This document shows, one piece after another, positions 26,447 through 35,741 of a stretch of DNA of 64,000 bases. The notes under the pieces are model-generated. The model made no database searches. It was not told the DNA's origin and worked only from the letters and a program-made list of their open reading frames with translations. Where the stretch lies: assembly GCF_034929435.1 (NCBI RefSeq), contig NZ_JAYFUM010000003.1:62001-126000 (forward strand), given 5' to 3'. The stretch is from Arcicella rigui (GTDB lineage Bacteria; Bacteroidota; Bacteroidia; Cytophagales; Spirosomataceae). Each line of letters starts with the position of its first letter. The stretch's first letter is position 1. The position numbers and the translations under genes were made by a program.

Positions 26447-27376
26447 ATGAACCAAACTAATACCGTTTTTATCAGTGCCTTAGTGATTATTTCTTTGGGT
26501 TATTTTTTGAAGTATAAAAAGATAATTACTGAGCAAGAAGGAAAGATAATCTCCAAATTGTTGATGCACACGACTTTTCCTGCATTGATATTTGTAACAA
26601 TGATGCGAGTGCATTTTGAAGTTAATTTATTGTTACTTCCAGTTATTTCTTTCTGCTTTTCTATTTGTTCAATGCTTACGGCGTCTTGGGTTTTTAAAAA
26701 CCAAGCCTCAAAGCTCAGAACGCTTTTGATTATGGGAAGTGGAGGCTATAATTTGGGTTTATTTGCTTATCCGCTCATTGAAGGTATCTGGGGCCCAGCA
26801 GGAATGGTTTATGCAGCGATGTTCGATTTGGGAAATTCCTTTGCTGTATTTGGCTTGGTATATGGAACAGGAGTATTTCTTTCTGATAAAAACGAAGGTG
26901 CAACAGTAAAAGAAAATATCAAAAAGGCTTTTCTGAAAATCATTACATTATTGCCATTTCAGGCTTTATTTCTTGGGATTGTTATTAATCTTACCAATTT
27001 TGAGTTACCTCATATTATGGTTGAAATTTTAGATATTTTAGCCAGAGGAAACAAAGTGATTGTGTTACTGATTATGGGAATTTACTTGAATATTTCCTTA
27101 ACCTCCGAGACTTTCAAACAAGTATCAAAAGTATTAGCGATAAGGTATTTTTGGGGACTTTCAGTGGGTTTTTTATGCTTTTACTTTTTGCCTTTTGAAC
27201 CACTTTATAGAAATGTGCTATTGATTGTTTTGATTATTCCTGTGGCTATGACCTTACTTCCATTCTCTGACGAATTGGAATATGATACCAAAATTGCTGG
27301 AATGTTAGTCAATATTTCAATGTTGATTAGTTTTGCAATGATGTGGGCTTTGGTTTTAGGAATGAATTTGGCTTAA
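26447..27376 (+). CDS. AEC (auxin efflux carrier) family permease
   Basis: 309 residues, about ten helices in two five-helix halves. Family features are LLMHTTFPALIFVTMMR, the GSGGYNLGLFAYPLIEGIWGPAGM segment of helix 4, and the C-terminal NVLLIVLIIPVAMTLLPFSDELEYD. Members export or exchange carboxylates such as malate in bacteria. It follows the membrane protein gene by 34 bp, perhaps in one operon. Its TAA overlaps the stop codon of the convergent NlpC/P60 gene within a shared TTAA. Substrate not predictable. Confidence 0.85.
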   Translation: MNQTNTVFISALVIISLGYFLKYKKIITEQEGKIISKLLMHTTFPALIFVTMMRVHFEVNLLLLPVISFCFSICSMLTASWVFKNQASKLRTLLIMGSGGYNLGLFAYPLIEGIWGPAGMVYAAMFDLGNSFAVFGLVYGTGVFLSDKNEGATVKENIKKAFLKIITLLPFQALFLGIVINLTNFELPHIMVEILDILARGNKVIVLLIMGIYLNISLTSETFKQVSKVLAIRYFWGLSVGFLCFYFLPFEPLYRNVLLIVLIIPVAMTLLPFSDELEYDTKIAGMLVNISMLISFAMMWALVLGMNLA

Positions 27377-27915
27377 AACGGTCTGCTCGCCTTGGCAAAA
27401 CAACTAATCCAATACGGACTGTAAAGATTGTCTTCTCGAATACCCTTTGAGGATGAAGCGTGAATAAACATTACTTCTTTATTACTTCTGAGTTCGGTTA
27501 CTAAGCCTGCATGGTTGATATTGGCTACATTTCCTTTGTTGGTTACAAAAAATACCCAATCGCCTGGGCGGAGGTCTTCGATTTCTACTTTTTTACCAAA
27601 TTCTGCTTGTTTCATAGAAATTCGAGGAATTTTATATCCTAATTGGCTATAAACGCAGTATAGCAAACCCGAACAATCCATTCCTCGGCGGTCGGCACCG
27701 CCTGCTAAATAGGGTACTCCTGTGTAGCTTCTTGCTGTTGAAATAATCGTATTGGTAGTTTTACTATTGGTATTTACTTTTTCGCTTTTGCGTGGAGGAA
27801 CTACAACAGCTTGTTCACTTTCACGACGGCGAAACAAGCGACATGAATCTAACATAAACATTAAGAAACATAAAGAAAGCAGTCTGATAGCATTGTTAGA
27901 CAAATGTTTGTTCAT
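27373..27915 (-). CDS. NlpC/P60 (C40) cell-wall peptidase lipoprotein
   Basis: 180 residues. Hydrophobic leader ends in the lipobox-like LDSC (Cys25), so it is likely a lipoprotein. After a short basic linker comes the NlpC/P60 domain: catalytic Cys in GMDCSGLLYCVYSQLG, catalytic His in NHAGLVT, and the third polar His in MFIHASS. It should cleave the stem peptide of peptidoglycan between D-Glu and a diamino acid. Size fits small single-domain members such as E. coli Spr. It ends convergently on the AEC gene with overlapping stop codons. Confidence 0.9.
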   Translation of the reverse strand: MNKHLSNNAIRLLSLCFLMFMLDSCRLFRRRESEQAVVVPPRKSEKVNTNSKTTNTIISTARSYTGVPYLAGGADRRGMDCSGLLYCVYSQLGYKIPRISMKQAEFGKKVEIEDLRPGDWVFFVTNKGNVANINHAGLVTELRSNKEVMFIHASSSKGIREDNLYSPYWISCFAKASRPF

Positions 27916-27954
27916 GTAATTGCTGGTTTTTGTTTTTGGATTTGTTAATCTTTA

Positions 27955-28470
27955 CTATGCTTCCAATGAAGCTTTTAATACTTTCACAGTAACGTAAAGC
28001 TGCCCTGTGTGGCGTTGTGTATGTTCGGCAGCATGGAAAAGTAAACCGATTACATTAGTTGGAATTTTCTTTCTTCCAATTCCTCTGGGTGCTAAAAGTG
28101 ACTTTTCATCAGTATTTTTTAATTGCGTCAGTGCTTTGTTGACTTGATTATTAAAACGAGTAAGCAATGACTTTACGTTTACATTGGGTTGGTTTTTTAC
28201 AGACTCCAATCTTAATAGTTCAAATTGATCTTCATCAAGCATTTTATCGTTGGCATAAGTAAAAATTCTATCTAACACTCCTGATAAATGCTGTAAATGA
28301 AATGCCACCGAAGCACAGCCTGCTGGCGTTTCCCAAAGTAATTCTTCGGGGAAATCTATCATCATTAAATTTACTTCTTCCCGAGCCTGTAAAATGGCAT
28401 GTGCTGCGGGTTGTAACAAAGGAGCAAGTCCAGCAATTGGCCCCCGCATCCATACTTCAAGGTTGTTCAT
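27955..28470 (-). CDS. DinB-family protein
   Basis: 171 residues, four-helix bundle of the DinB/YfiT metal-binding group. Histidines in the expected places are FHLQHLSGVLDR (helix 2) and LFHAAEHTQRHTGQLY (helix 4, with the H-x3-H metal pattern). Members include thiol transferases and DNA-damage-induced proteins of mostly unknown function. It starts upstream of the NlpC/P60 gene with 39 bp between them, and a repeat-built hairpin separates it from tex. Confidence 0.85.
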   Translation of the reverse strand: MNNLEVWMRGPIAGLAPLLQPAAHAILQAREEVNLMMIDFPEELLWETPAGCASVAFHLQHLSGVLDRIFTYANDKMLDEDQFELLRLESVKNQPNVNVKSLLTRFNNQVNKALTQLKNTDEKSLLAPRGIGRKKIPTNVIGLLFHAAEHTQRHTGQLYVTVKVLKASLEA

Positions 28471-28480
28471 TTTATTTTGT

Positions 28481-28592
28481 GACTTTAGGACTTAATGACT
28501 TGAGGAATTTAAGACTTTTGTAATTAGGACTTTAGGATTAAAGAATCAAAATCCTCAAGTCCTAAAGTCATTAAGTCTTAAAGTCCTAAAAG
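28481..28592. repeat. Hairpin built from inverted 8-bp repeated words
   Basis: The left half is a run of octamers with a GACTTnAn theme (GACTTTAG, GACTTAAT, GACTTGAG and so on). The right half repeats their complements in register (TCCTCAAG, TCCTAAAG, TCATTAAG, TCTTAAAG). The two halves can fold into a long hairpin. It fills the space between the DinB start and the tex stop. A related element is at 34161-34322. Confidence 0.8.
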
Positions 28593-28594
28593 AT

Positions 28595-30715
28595 CTACAC
28601 CGCCTTCATACTCAAGGCAATTCTTTTTCTGGTAATATCAACTTCCATTACTCTTACTTGTACTTGTTGCTGTAATTTCACAACTTGATTGGGGTCTGAA
28701 ACGTATTGATTTGCCAACTGAGAAATATGTACCAAACCATCTTGTTTTACACCCACATCTACAAAACAACCAAAAGCAGTAATATTCGTAACAATACCCG
28801 GCAAAACCATTCCTTCATGTAAATCTTCTACTTTTTTTACATTCGGGTCAAACTCAAAGGCAGTAAGTTGTTCACGAGGGTCACGGGAAGGTTTTTCTAA
28901 TTCTTTCAAAATATCTTGAAGTGTCAGCAAACCTACTTTTTCGTTGGTATAAGCGTTCAAGTTCAAACGTTTTCTTAATTCTGCCGAACTCATCAAATCT
29001 TTTACAGAACACTTCAAATCCTTTGCCATTTTTTCAACAATCGGATATGTTTCTGGGTGAACTGCCGAATTATCTAATGGATTTTCTGCATTGTGGATTC
29101 TGAGGAAACCTGCACATTGCTCAAAAGCTTTTTCACCCAAACGAGCTACTTTTTTGATTTGCTGGCGAGACCTGAACTCTCCGTTTTCCTGACGATACTT
29201 TACAATATTGGCAGCCAAAGACGGCCCAAGTCCCGCAACGTAACTCAATAAATGCTTTGAAGCCGTGTTTAAATTTACGCCCACAGCATTTACGCAACTT
29301 TCTACCACGGTGTCCAAAGTACCTTTTAATAAAGTTTGGTCAACATCGTGTTGGTACTGACCTACACCAATAGATTTTGGGTCGATTTTTACTAACTCTG
29401 CCAAAGGATCCATCAATCTTCTTCCGATAGAAACTGCTCCACGAACGGTTACGTCTTTATCAGGAAACTCCTCTCGGGCGATAGGAGAGGCGGAGTAAAT
29501 AGACGCTCCTTGTTCGGAAACGACAAAGATTTGAGGTGTTTTTTTGAAGGCTAATTTCTTCACAAAGTCTTCCGTCTCTCTTCCTGCCGTTCCGTTACCA
29601 ATGGCAATGGCATCAATTTGATATTTTTCAGAAAGGGTTAAAATTGTATTTTGAGATTCTTGTACTTTATCGAAAGGATAAATAACAGTATCGTGAATTA
29701 AATTTCCCTGTGCATCCAACACAACAGTTTTACAACCGGTACGATAGCCTGGGTCGATAGCCAATACTTTTTTCTGACCTAATGGTGATGCCAACAATAA
29801 TTGACGAAGGTTTTGAGCAAAAATTTTGATGGCTTCTGTATCCGCTTTTTCTTTTGAAAAACCTGCGTACTCGTTTTCGATAGAAGGCTTCATCAATCTT
29901 TTATAACAATCGGTGATAGACTCTTCTACGATTTTTTTAGCATCGGGCAAACCTTTCAAGAAAATTCTATCCAAAGCTCCTAAAGCATTGTCCTCTTCTG
30001 GCGAAATACTGACGCTTAGGAAACCTTCTTCTTCACCTCGACGAATGGCTAATAAACGGTGCGAAGGTACTTTCTTGAGTGGCTCACAGAAATCGAAGTA
30101 GTCTTTGTACTTGATGCCTTCTTCGCTTTTGCCTTTTTTTACTTTCGCATAAACCATTGCTTCACGGTCAAATACTCTACGCACGGCATTGCGAGCATCT
30201 ACGTTTTCATTAATCCATTCTGCAATAATATCTCTTGAACCTTGAATGGCTTCTTCAATATTAGCGACGTTTTCGTTGAGATAAGCTTCTGCTTTTTTCA
30301 GAATATTCGCTTCTTTTTGCTCGAAAATTAATTTTGCCAAAGGCTCTAATCCTTTTTCAATGGCAATGGTAGCACGAGTTTTACGCTTTTGTTTATAAGG
30401 TAAATAAAGGTCTTCTAATTCTTGTAAATGATAGGCATTATTGAGTTTTTCTAATAACTCAGGTGTCATTTTTCCTTGTTCTTCAATGGATTTTATGATG
30501 CCTTCACGTCGTTTATCAGCTTCTTTTAGTTTCGTCCAAAGGTCTTTAATATCAAGTATTTGTACTTCATCAAGGCTTCCTGTGGCTTCTTTTCTGTATC
30601 GAGCAATGAATGGCACTGTGCCGCCTTCTTCTAATAGATTAATGGTGTTTTGTACTTGATGGGTCATCACGCCCACAGAGTTTGAGATGATTTGGATTTG
30701 CTGTTTATTCATCAC
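28595..30715 (-). CDS. tex: Tex-family RNA-binding transcription accessory protein
   Basis: 706 residues. N-terminal Tex helices with EGGTVPFIARYRKEATG (about 29-45), YqgF-like nuclease-fold domain (VLAIDPGYRTGCKTVVLD, about 310), helix-hairpin-helix region (SKHLLSYVAGLGPSLAANIV) and a C-terminal S1 domain (GMVLPGIVTNITAFGCFVDVGV with VHISQL, about 635-705). Tex proteins bind nucleic acids and act in transcription and stress tolerance. Length is slightly below the usual 720-780 but all domains are present. It is a single-gene unit with its own 168-bp upstream gap, in which a TATTTTTG -7 match lies close before the start on the minus strand. Two adjacent Met codons allow either as start. Confidence 0.95.
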   Translation of the reverse strand: MMNKQQIQIISNSVGVMTHQVQNTINLLEEGGTVPFIARYRKEATGSLDEVQILDIKDLWTKLKEADKRREGIIKSIEEQGKMTPELLEKLNNAYHLQELEDLYLPYKQKRKTRATIAIEKGLEPLAKLIFEQKEANILKKAEAYLNENVANIEEAIQGSRDIIAEWINENVDARNAVRRVFDREAMVYAKVKKGKSEEGIKYKDYFDFCEPLKKVPSHRLLAIRRGEEEGFLSVSISPEEDNALGALDRIFLKGLPDAKKIVEESITDCYKRLMKPSIENEYAGFSKEKADTEAIKIFAQNLRQLLLASPLGQKKVLAIDPGYRTGCKTVVLDAQGNLIHDTVIYPFDKVQESQNTILTLSEKYQIDAIAIGNGTAGRETEDFVKKLAFKKTPQIFVVSEQGASIYSASPIAREEFPDKDVTVRGAVSIGRRLMDPLAELVKIDPKSIGVGQYQHDVDQTLLKGTLDTVVESCVNAVGVNLNTASKHLLSYVAGLGPSLAANIVKYRQENGEFRSRQQIKKVARLGEKAFEQCAGFLRIHNAENPLDNSAVHPETYPIVEKMAKDLKCSVKDLMSSAELRKRLNLNAYTNEKVGLLTLQDILKELEKPSRDPREQLTAFEFDPNVKKVEDLHEGMVLPGIVTNITAFGCFVDVGVKQDGLVHISQLANQYVSDPNQVVKLQQQVQVRVMEVDITRKRIALSMKAV

Positions 30716-30883
30716 TAATGTTTATTTCTTTTGAGCAAAAATACACGCAATGTCTTAAATAAATAGCTTTGGTAGAGTAAACAATCTTGGCGAATCAATT
30801 AATGACTTGTATATCAATACATTAATTTTAAAACTCTTCTTGATAAGCTTTTTCAAAAGGATAGAGTCATCAAAAAATGTTTT

Positions 30884-32017
30884 TTAGTCTATACTCAATA
30901 CCTGTTCTGCTATTTGATAAAACATTTCACTGCCTGTTTCTAATAATTCATCAGGGAAATCATAGTCGGCACTGTGTAAAGGCGATAAATCTATGCCCGA
31001 ACCTAATCCAAACATCGCACCTTTGTACTGCTGTGTAAATAGTCCAAAATCTTCTCCAAATTCAAAAGGTTTTTCAAGCTCAATGATGTCCATTTGTAGC
31101 TTTTGAGCTGCTCTTTTTATTTGTAAATAAGCGTCAGGATGATTGTTATTTGCCTTAAAAGTTTCTACCCAATTGATACTTAAAGTAAGTTGATGGGCTT
31201 CTGCAATTTGTTTTACTTTTTGTTCTATTTGCGTTTTGATTTGCTCGAATGTATCATTTTCCCAAGTACGGAAAGTATAAGCAATCGTTGCTTTGCCAGC
31301 CGAAACGCCATAAGCTTTTTCGCCCATTGTGATATGGATAGGAGTACTTAGGAAATAGTTTTTATGGGCTTTATCGGATACTGTCAGCGTATCAAAATAC
31401 TGAATGATTGTAGCGATGGCAATGGCTGGATTGATGCCTTTTTGTGGCTCTGAGGCATGACTGGTTTTACCTGTTAGTTCAAAAATACCACTTTCGACAC
31501 AGGGCGTAAAAAGTTTTTCTTTGATAAGAATCGAATGCAAAGGGAAGCTGGGTAAATTATGCAAAGCAAAAGCATAATTAATTTGAAATTGCTTGAAAAT
31601 TCCCGATGCAATAGCGTCTTTTGCTCCTGCACCAGTTTCTTCTGCGGACTGAAAAAACAAAAGAATTTTACCTTTTGTGATAGGTTTTTCTATTAGTTTC
31701 TGAGCAAACCGTAGCATGATGCTCAAATGCCCGTCATGTCCGCACTTATGCGAAATTCCTTGATGAATAGAGCGATGCTGAAAAGAATTTTCTTCTTGAA
31801 TCGGTAAAGCGTCTAATTCACAACGAAAAAGTACCGTAGCACCTTTTTCTTTTCCATTGATTACCACTACGAAAGAGTACATCGAAAAACCTTGATGAAT
31901 TTCTGTAATTCCCAGTTTTTTCAAAGTTTCAATGGTGTACGCACTTGTATGTTTTTCTTGCCCCGAAAGTTCAGGATTGGCGTGTATGTATTTTCTGAAA
32001 TCTTCTATATTTTCCAT
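30884..32017 (-). CDS. M20-family amidohydrolase (N-acyl amino acid hydrolase type)
   Basis: About 377 residues from the ATG at 32017, which lies one base after the stop of the ElaA-like gene; a GTG 12 bp upstream overlaps that gene and is less likely. The M20D frame is clear: HANPELSGQEKHT at the N-terminus, LFRCELDALPIQEEN, HKCGHDGHLSIML (metal His/Asp), FQSAEETGAGAKD (catalytic Glu pair) and the dimerisation domain. Metal His appears again in ALHNLP. It should remove an acyl group from an amino acid or conjugate in the cytoplasm. It is translationally coupled to the acetyltransferase upstream. Confidence 0.88.
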   Translation of the reverse strand: MENIEDFRKYIHANPELSGQEKHTSAYTIETLKKLGITEIHQGFSMYSFVVVINGKEKGATVLFRCELDALPIQEENSFQHRSIHQGISHKCGHDGHLSIMLRFAQKLIEKPITKGKILLFFQSAEETGAGAKDAIASGIFKQFQINYAFALHNLPSFPLHSILIKEKLFTPCVESGIFELTGKTSHASEPQKGINPAIAIATIIQYFDTLTVSDKAHKNYFLSTPIHITMGEKAYGVSAGKATIAYTFRTWENDTFEQIKTQIEQKVKQIAEAHQLTLSINWVETFKANNNHPDAYLQIKRAAQKLQMDIIELEKPFEFGEDFGLFTQQYKGAMFGLGSGIDLSPLHSADYDFPDELLETGSEMFYQIAEQVLSID

Positions 32018-32018
32018 T

Positions 32019-32474
32019 TTATACTTCACGAATCATCAAAATATGTTCAATGCCATCTTCCAAATACACTTCACTATCTTGCTGAAAGCCAAAGGATTCG
32101 TAGAAGTTTTTTAGATAAAGTTGAGCTCCAATTCGGATGTTGGCACTGGCAAACATTTCTTCTAAAGTATCAATTGATTTTTGCATCAGTACTTTCCCAA
32201 TACCTGTGCCACGAGCCATTGGTGACGTAACTACTCTACCAATGGATGCTTCTGAATAAGAAATACCGGGAGGAAGTAAGCGAGTATAAGCAACGATTTT
32301 TTGTGTGTCGGTATCAAAGCCCATGAAATGAAAAGAGTAAAAGTCTTTGTCATCTAAATCTTGAAATGGACAATTCTGTTCAACAATAAAAACTTCATTG
32401 CGAAGTTGAAGAATTTGGTATAATTCAGTGGTTGTTAAATCTCTAAAATGCTTGAGATACCAGTAAACGTTCAT
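32019..32474 (-). CDS. elaA: ElaA-like GNAT acetyltransferase
   Basis: 151 residues from the ATG at 32474, the same length as E. coli ElaA (about 153); a longer upstream start would overlap the divergent gene at 32556. Features are LYQILQLRNEVFIVEQNCPFQDLD, the GNAT acetyl-CoA loop SPMARGTGIGKVLM (R-x-x-G-x-G/A) and IGAQLYLKNFYESFGF. It is cytoplasmic and its substrate is unknown. It forms an operon with the M20 gene, which begins one base past its stop. Confidence 0.85.
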   Translation of the reverse strand: MNVYWYLKHFRDLTTTELYQILQLRNEVFIVEQNCPFQDLDDKDFYSFHFMGFDTDTQKIVAYTRLLPPGISYSEASIGRVVTSPMARGTGIGKVLMQKSIDTLEEMFASANIRIGAQLYLKNFYESFGFQQDSEVYLEDGIEHILMIREV

Positions 32475-32555
32475 GGGAAATAAGTTTTGATGAGTAATTG
32501 ATACAATCGTGAATATACAAAGTTTATTATCTTTGTAAAACTCAAATATTGAAAT

Positions 32556-34160
32556 ATGCAAAATAGATTTATCTGGATTTTAATCTTACTCTTTGCTTTT
32601 CAAGCCACGAAGGCTCAAAGCACCGCTTCGGAATATGAAAATGCCTATAAAAAAGCCCTTGAGGCTTTTAGAAATCAAGAATATGCTAAAGCCCAAAATG
32701 CCTTTGCTGCTTTAGAAAAAGCCAGACAAAGTATTTCGACTTATACGCCTTATGCTTATTATTTTGAGGCTCTAAGTGCTATTCATCTGCATAAAGTAAA
32801 CGATGCACGTACTTATTTGAATAGTTTACTGACGATTTTCCCAGCTTGGAATGATAAAGACGAAGTGAATTATTTATTGACAAACATTGCTTTTGAAGAA
32901 AAAAAATATGCCGAAGCATTTAGTATAGCTCAGAAAATCACAAAGCCTACTTTACTGGCTGAGTTGGCTGAAATGAAGTACTTCTACACAGAACAAATTA
33001 CTTCGGCAGAAACTTTAGAAGAACTCTTTAAGAAATTTCCAGATGAAGCCATTCTTAGCGATAAAAAACTCAAAAAATCTTCTGTTTCGGTTCAAAATGC
33101 TACCAAGAAAGTAGCAAAAGGCTATTATAATTTTGGACTTTTATTGCCGATAGATTTTGCCAACATTAGTATCGACAAAACTCGTAAAAACCAATATGCT
33201 TTGGATTTGTATCAGGGGATGAAATTGGCAAAAACGCAGTTGTTGAAAGAAAATATTACTATCAATTTATTTGTCTATGATGTCGGAAACGACATCGACC
33301 AAATGTTGGAATTAATTAATAATCAGTCCTTTCAGTCAATGGATTTATTAATTGGGCCACTTTATGCCGAAACCAATAAAATTGCTTCTACTTATTGTGA
33401 ATTAAATAAAATTCCGATTTTGAATCCCATTGCCAATAGCAATAGTCTTATCAAAGAAAATAATCAGTCGTACTTGGCACAGCCTTCTATTGCCACACAA
33501 GCATCTAATGCCGTAGATTTTGTAAGACAGCAAACTTTTATGGGAAGAAATGTGGCAATTTATTACACAGATTCGCCCGTAGATTCTGCAATGGCAACGA
33601 TTTACAAACAGAAAATCGAAAATATAGGTTATGAAGTAGTGAAATTTGAAAAAATTAAAACTTCGTCCGAAGATATTGCTACTAAACTACCAGACGGAAA
33701 AGTAAGCCATATTTTCTTGGCTACTTCTGATAAAAAAGCTGGATTGTCGATGATTACGGCTTTGAATAAAAAAGATAATATGAGTCCACTTGTGACGAGT
33801 ATCGAGGCTTTTAACCCAAGTAGTTTGAGTAGTACTACTTTATCTGGACGAGAAGTTTATTGCATTAATCCTGAATTTGTAGATAATGAAAAACCAGAAG
33901 TAGATGCTTTTCGTAAAGATTATTTAGCCAAGTATGGTGTTGTTCCCTCATATTACGCTTTTCATGGCTACGATATGGCTTTGTTTTGGGGACGATTATT
34001 TGGCAAAAATGGTTATAATATTCGCAAAGGCTTGGATAATCAGGAAACATACAATAACGGAACTTACACATTGTCGGGTTTCAATTATATCAAATCACAA
34101 GACAATCAAATTAGCCCAGTAACAACTTTTCAAAATTATAAGTTTGTATTGGCGAAGTAA
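32556..34160 (+). CDS. Periplasmic PBP1-type ligand-binding protein with N-terminal TPR-like repeats
   Basis: 534 residues with a signal peptide (cleavage near FQATKAQ). Residues 25-170 are helical TPR-like repeats (YENAYKKALEAFRNQEYAKAQNAF). From about 190 the type I periplasmic-binding-protein fold begins: FGLLLPID, ALDLYQGMKLAKTQL, LLIGPLYAETNKIA, IPILNPIAN and FHGYDMALFWG near the end. It resembles the LpoA/branched-chain amino-acid receptor group. In other bacteria LpoA activates a peptidoglycan synthase, but here no outer-membrane anchor Cys is seen. A TATCTTTG -7 element sits at 32528-32535, 20 bp before the start. It is followed by hemL after a repeat region. Confidence 0.8.
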   Translation: MQNRFIWILILLFAFQATKAQSTASEYENAYKKALEAFRNQEYAKAQNAFAALEKARQSISTYTPYAYYFEALSAIHLHKVNDARTYLNSLLTIFPAWNDKDEVNYLLTNIAFEEKKYAEAFSIAQKITKPTLLAELAEMKYFYTEQITSAETLEELFKKFPDEAILSDKKLKKSSVSVQNATKKVAKGYYNFGLLLPIDFANISIDKTRKNQYALDLYQGMKLAKTQLLKENITINLFVYDVGNDIDQMLELINNQSFQSMDLLIGPLYAETNKIASTYCELNKIPILNPIANSNSLIKENNQSYLAQPSIATQASNAVDFVRQQTFMGRNVAIYYTDSPVDSAMATIYKQKIENIGYEVVKFEKIKTSSEDIATKLPDGKVSHIFLATSDKKAGLSMITALNKKDNMSPLVTSIEAFNPSSLSSTTLSGREVYCINPEFVDNEKPEVDAFRKDYLAKYGVVPSYYAFHGYDMALFWGRLFGKNGYNIRKGLDNQETYNNGTYTLSGFNYIKSQDNQISPVTTFQNYKFVLAK

Positions 34161-34322
34161 GGATTTTGGGACTTTAGGACTTTAAGACTTTAGGATTTTA
34201 AGATAGAGTGGATTTTAAGGATAATTAGATAAGATATATCTACTACGTCATAAAATAATGTTTTTTTTGAATCCTCCAGTCCTAAAGTCCTCCAGTCTTA
34301 AAATCCTAAAGTCCCCAATGTC
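34161..34322. repeat. Second octamer-word inverted repeat element
   Basis: Left part 34161-34200 has words such as GGACTTTA, GGACTTTA, AGACTTTA, GGATTTTA. The right part 34272-34322 has TCCTCCAG, TCCTAAAG, TCCTCCAG, TCTTAAAA, TCCTAAAG. The halves are inverted relative to each other and separated by about 70 bp of AT-rich DNA. It shares its word set with the element at 28481-28592 and lies directly before hemL. Confidence 0.75.
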
Positions 34323-34339
34323 CTTTTAATAAAAAAACA

Positions 34340-35623
34340 ATGACACAATCAGAACAACTTTTTCAAAAAGCTAAAAACTTTATTCCGGGAGGCGTGAATT
34401 CGCCTGTGAGAGCATTTCGTGCAGTAGGAGGAAACCCAATTTTTATCAAATCTGCCAAAGGTGCATACTTATACGACGAAGACGGAAATTCATACATTGA
34501 ATTAATCAATTCATGGGGGCCAATGATTTTAGGTCATGCCCACGAATTAGTAGAAAAAGCCGTTGCAGATGCGATTCAAAGCGGTTTTTCATTTGGAGCT
34601 CCCACTCGCAGAGAAGTAGAAATGGCAGAATTGATTTGTTCAATGATTCCATCAGTTGAAAAAGTCCGCATGGTAAACTCAGGAACAGAAGCAACCATGT
34701 CTGCTGTAAGAGTAGCTCGTGGTTATACAGGCAGAGACAAAATCATTAAGTTTGAAGGAAACTATCACGGACACGGCGATTCATTCTTGATAGCAGCAGG
34801 CTCTGGCGTAATGACATTCGGAAGTCCAGACTCACCAGGCGTAACCAAAGGCGTAGCCAACGATACTTTAACAGCTCCGTACAATGATTTAGCAGCCGTT
34901 CAAGCCTTGGTAGATGCCAACAAAAACAATATCGCTTGTATCATTCTTGAACCCGTAGTAGGCAACATGGGCTTAGTAAAACCAGTAGAAGGTTTCTTAG
35001 AAGGATTGAGAAGTATTTGTGATAAAGAAGGCATCGTCTTGATTTTTGATGAAGTAATGACAGGCTTCCGTTTGTCAAAAGGAGGATTCCAAGAACGTTG
35101 TGGCGTTACTCCTGACATGACGACCATGGGAAAAATCATCGGCGGAGGAATGCCAGTAGGAGCGTATGGCGGTAAAAAAGAAATTATGGATTGTGTTTCG
35201 CCAGCAGGGCCCGTGTATCAAGCAGGAACATTATCAGGAAATCCAATTGCAATGGCAGCAGGTTTAGCGATGTTGAATCACTTGAACGAAACGCCTTCGG
35301 TTTACACTCGTTTGGAAGAAGTAGGTACAAGATTAACCGATGGGATGAAGGCAAACATGAATAAATTAGGATTGAATTATACCCTAAATCATGTTGGTTC
35401 AATGTTTACGCTATTCTTTACCGACAAGCCCGTAAACAATTTTGAAGATGCCAAAACTTCTGACACCGTAGCCTTCGGAAAATACTTCCAAGCCATGTTG
35501 AAAAGAGGCATTTACTTAGCACCATCGCAGTACGAAGCCATGTTCCTTTCAACCGCCTTGACAGACGAACACATCACCACCATTTTACAAGCCAATTACG
35601 AAAGTTTACAAGAAATCCAGTAG
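34340..35623 (+). CDS. hemL: Glutamate-1-semialdehyde 2,1-aminomutase
   Basis: 427 residues, the normal HemL length. It opens SEQLFQKAKNFIPGGVNSPVRAF, and has the NSGTEATMSAVRVAR phosphate-binding segment, YHGHGDSFL, LIFDEVMTGFR (PLP ring Asp) and the Schiff-base Lys in TTMGKIIGGGMPVGAYGG. It converts glutamate-1-semialdehyde to 5-aminolevulinate for haem synthesis in the cytoplasm. The gene stands alone between the octamer-word repeat and the 21-bp array. No other haem gene is in the window. Confidence 0.97.
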   Translation: MTQSEQLFQKAKNFIPGGVNSPVRAFRAVGGNPIFIKSAKGAYLYDEDGNSYIELINSWGPMILGHAHELVEKAVADAIQSGFSFGAPTRREVEMAELICSMIPSVEKVRMVNSGTEATMSAVRVARGYTGRDKIIKFEGNYHGHGDSFLIAAGSGVMTFGSPDSPGVTKGVANDTLTAPYNDLAAVQALVDANKNNIACIILEPVVGNMGLVKPVEGFLEGLRSICDKEGIVLIFDEVMTGFRLSKGGFQERCGVTPDMTTMGKIIGGGMPVGAYGGKKEIMDCVSPAGPVYQAGTLSGNPIAMAAGLAMLNHLNETPSVYTRLEEVGTRLTDGMKANMNKLGLNYTLNHVGSMFTLFFTDKPVNNFEDAKTSDTVAFGKYFQAMLKRGIYLAPSQYEAMFLSTALTDEHITTILQANYESLQEIQ

Positions 35624-35634
35624 CTCGGCTTTCC

Positions 35635-35741
35635 AATCCGAAAATAATTTACTAACAAAATTTGCTAAAGAACAAATTGAGGAAATTGTAAATGCCTCGG
35701 AGGAAAATGAAACAACTTCTGAGGAAGATTATTTTCGGATT
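35635..35741. repeat. 14-bp inverted repeat after hemL
   Basis: AATCCGAAAATAAT at 35635-35648 is exactly complementary in reverse to ATTATTTTCGGATT at 35728-35741. The right copy lies at the end of the third unit of the 21-bp array. Folding would bring the hemL 3' end and the array start together; function unknown. Confidence 0.6.
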
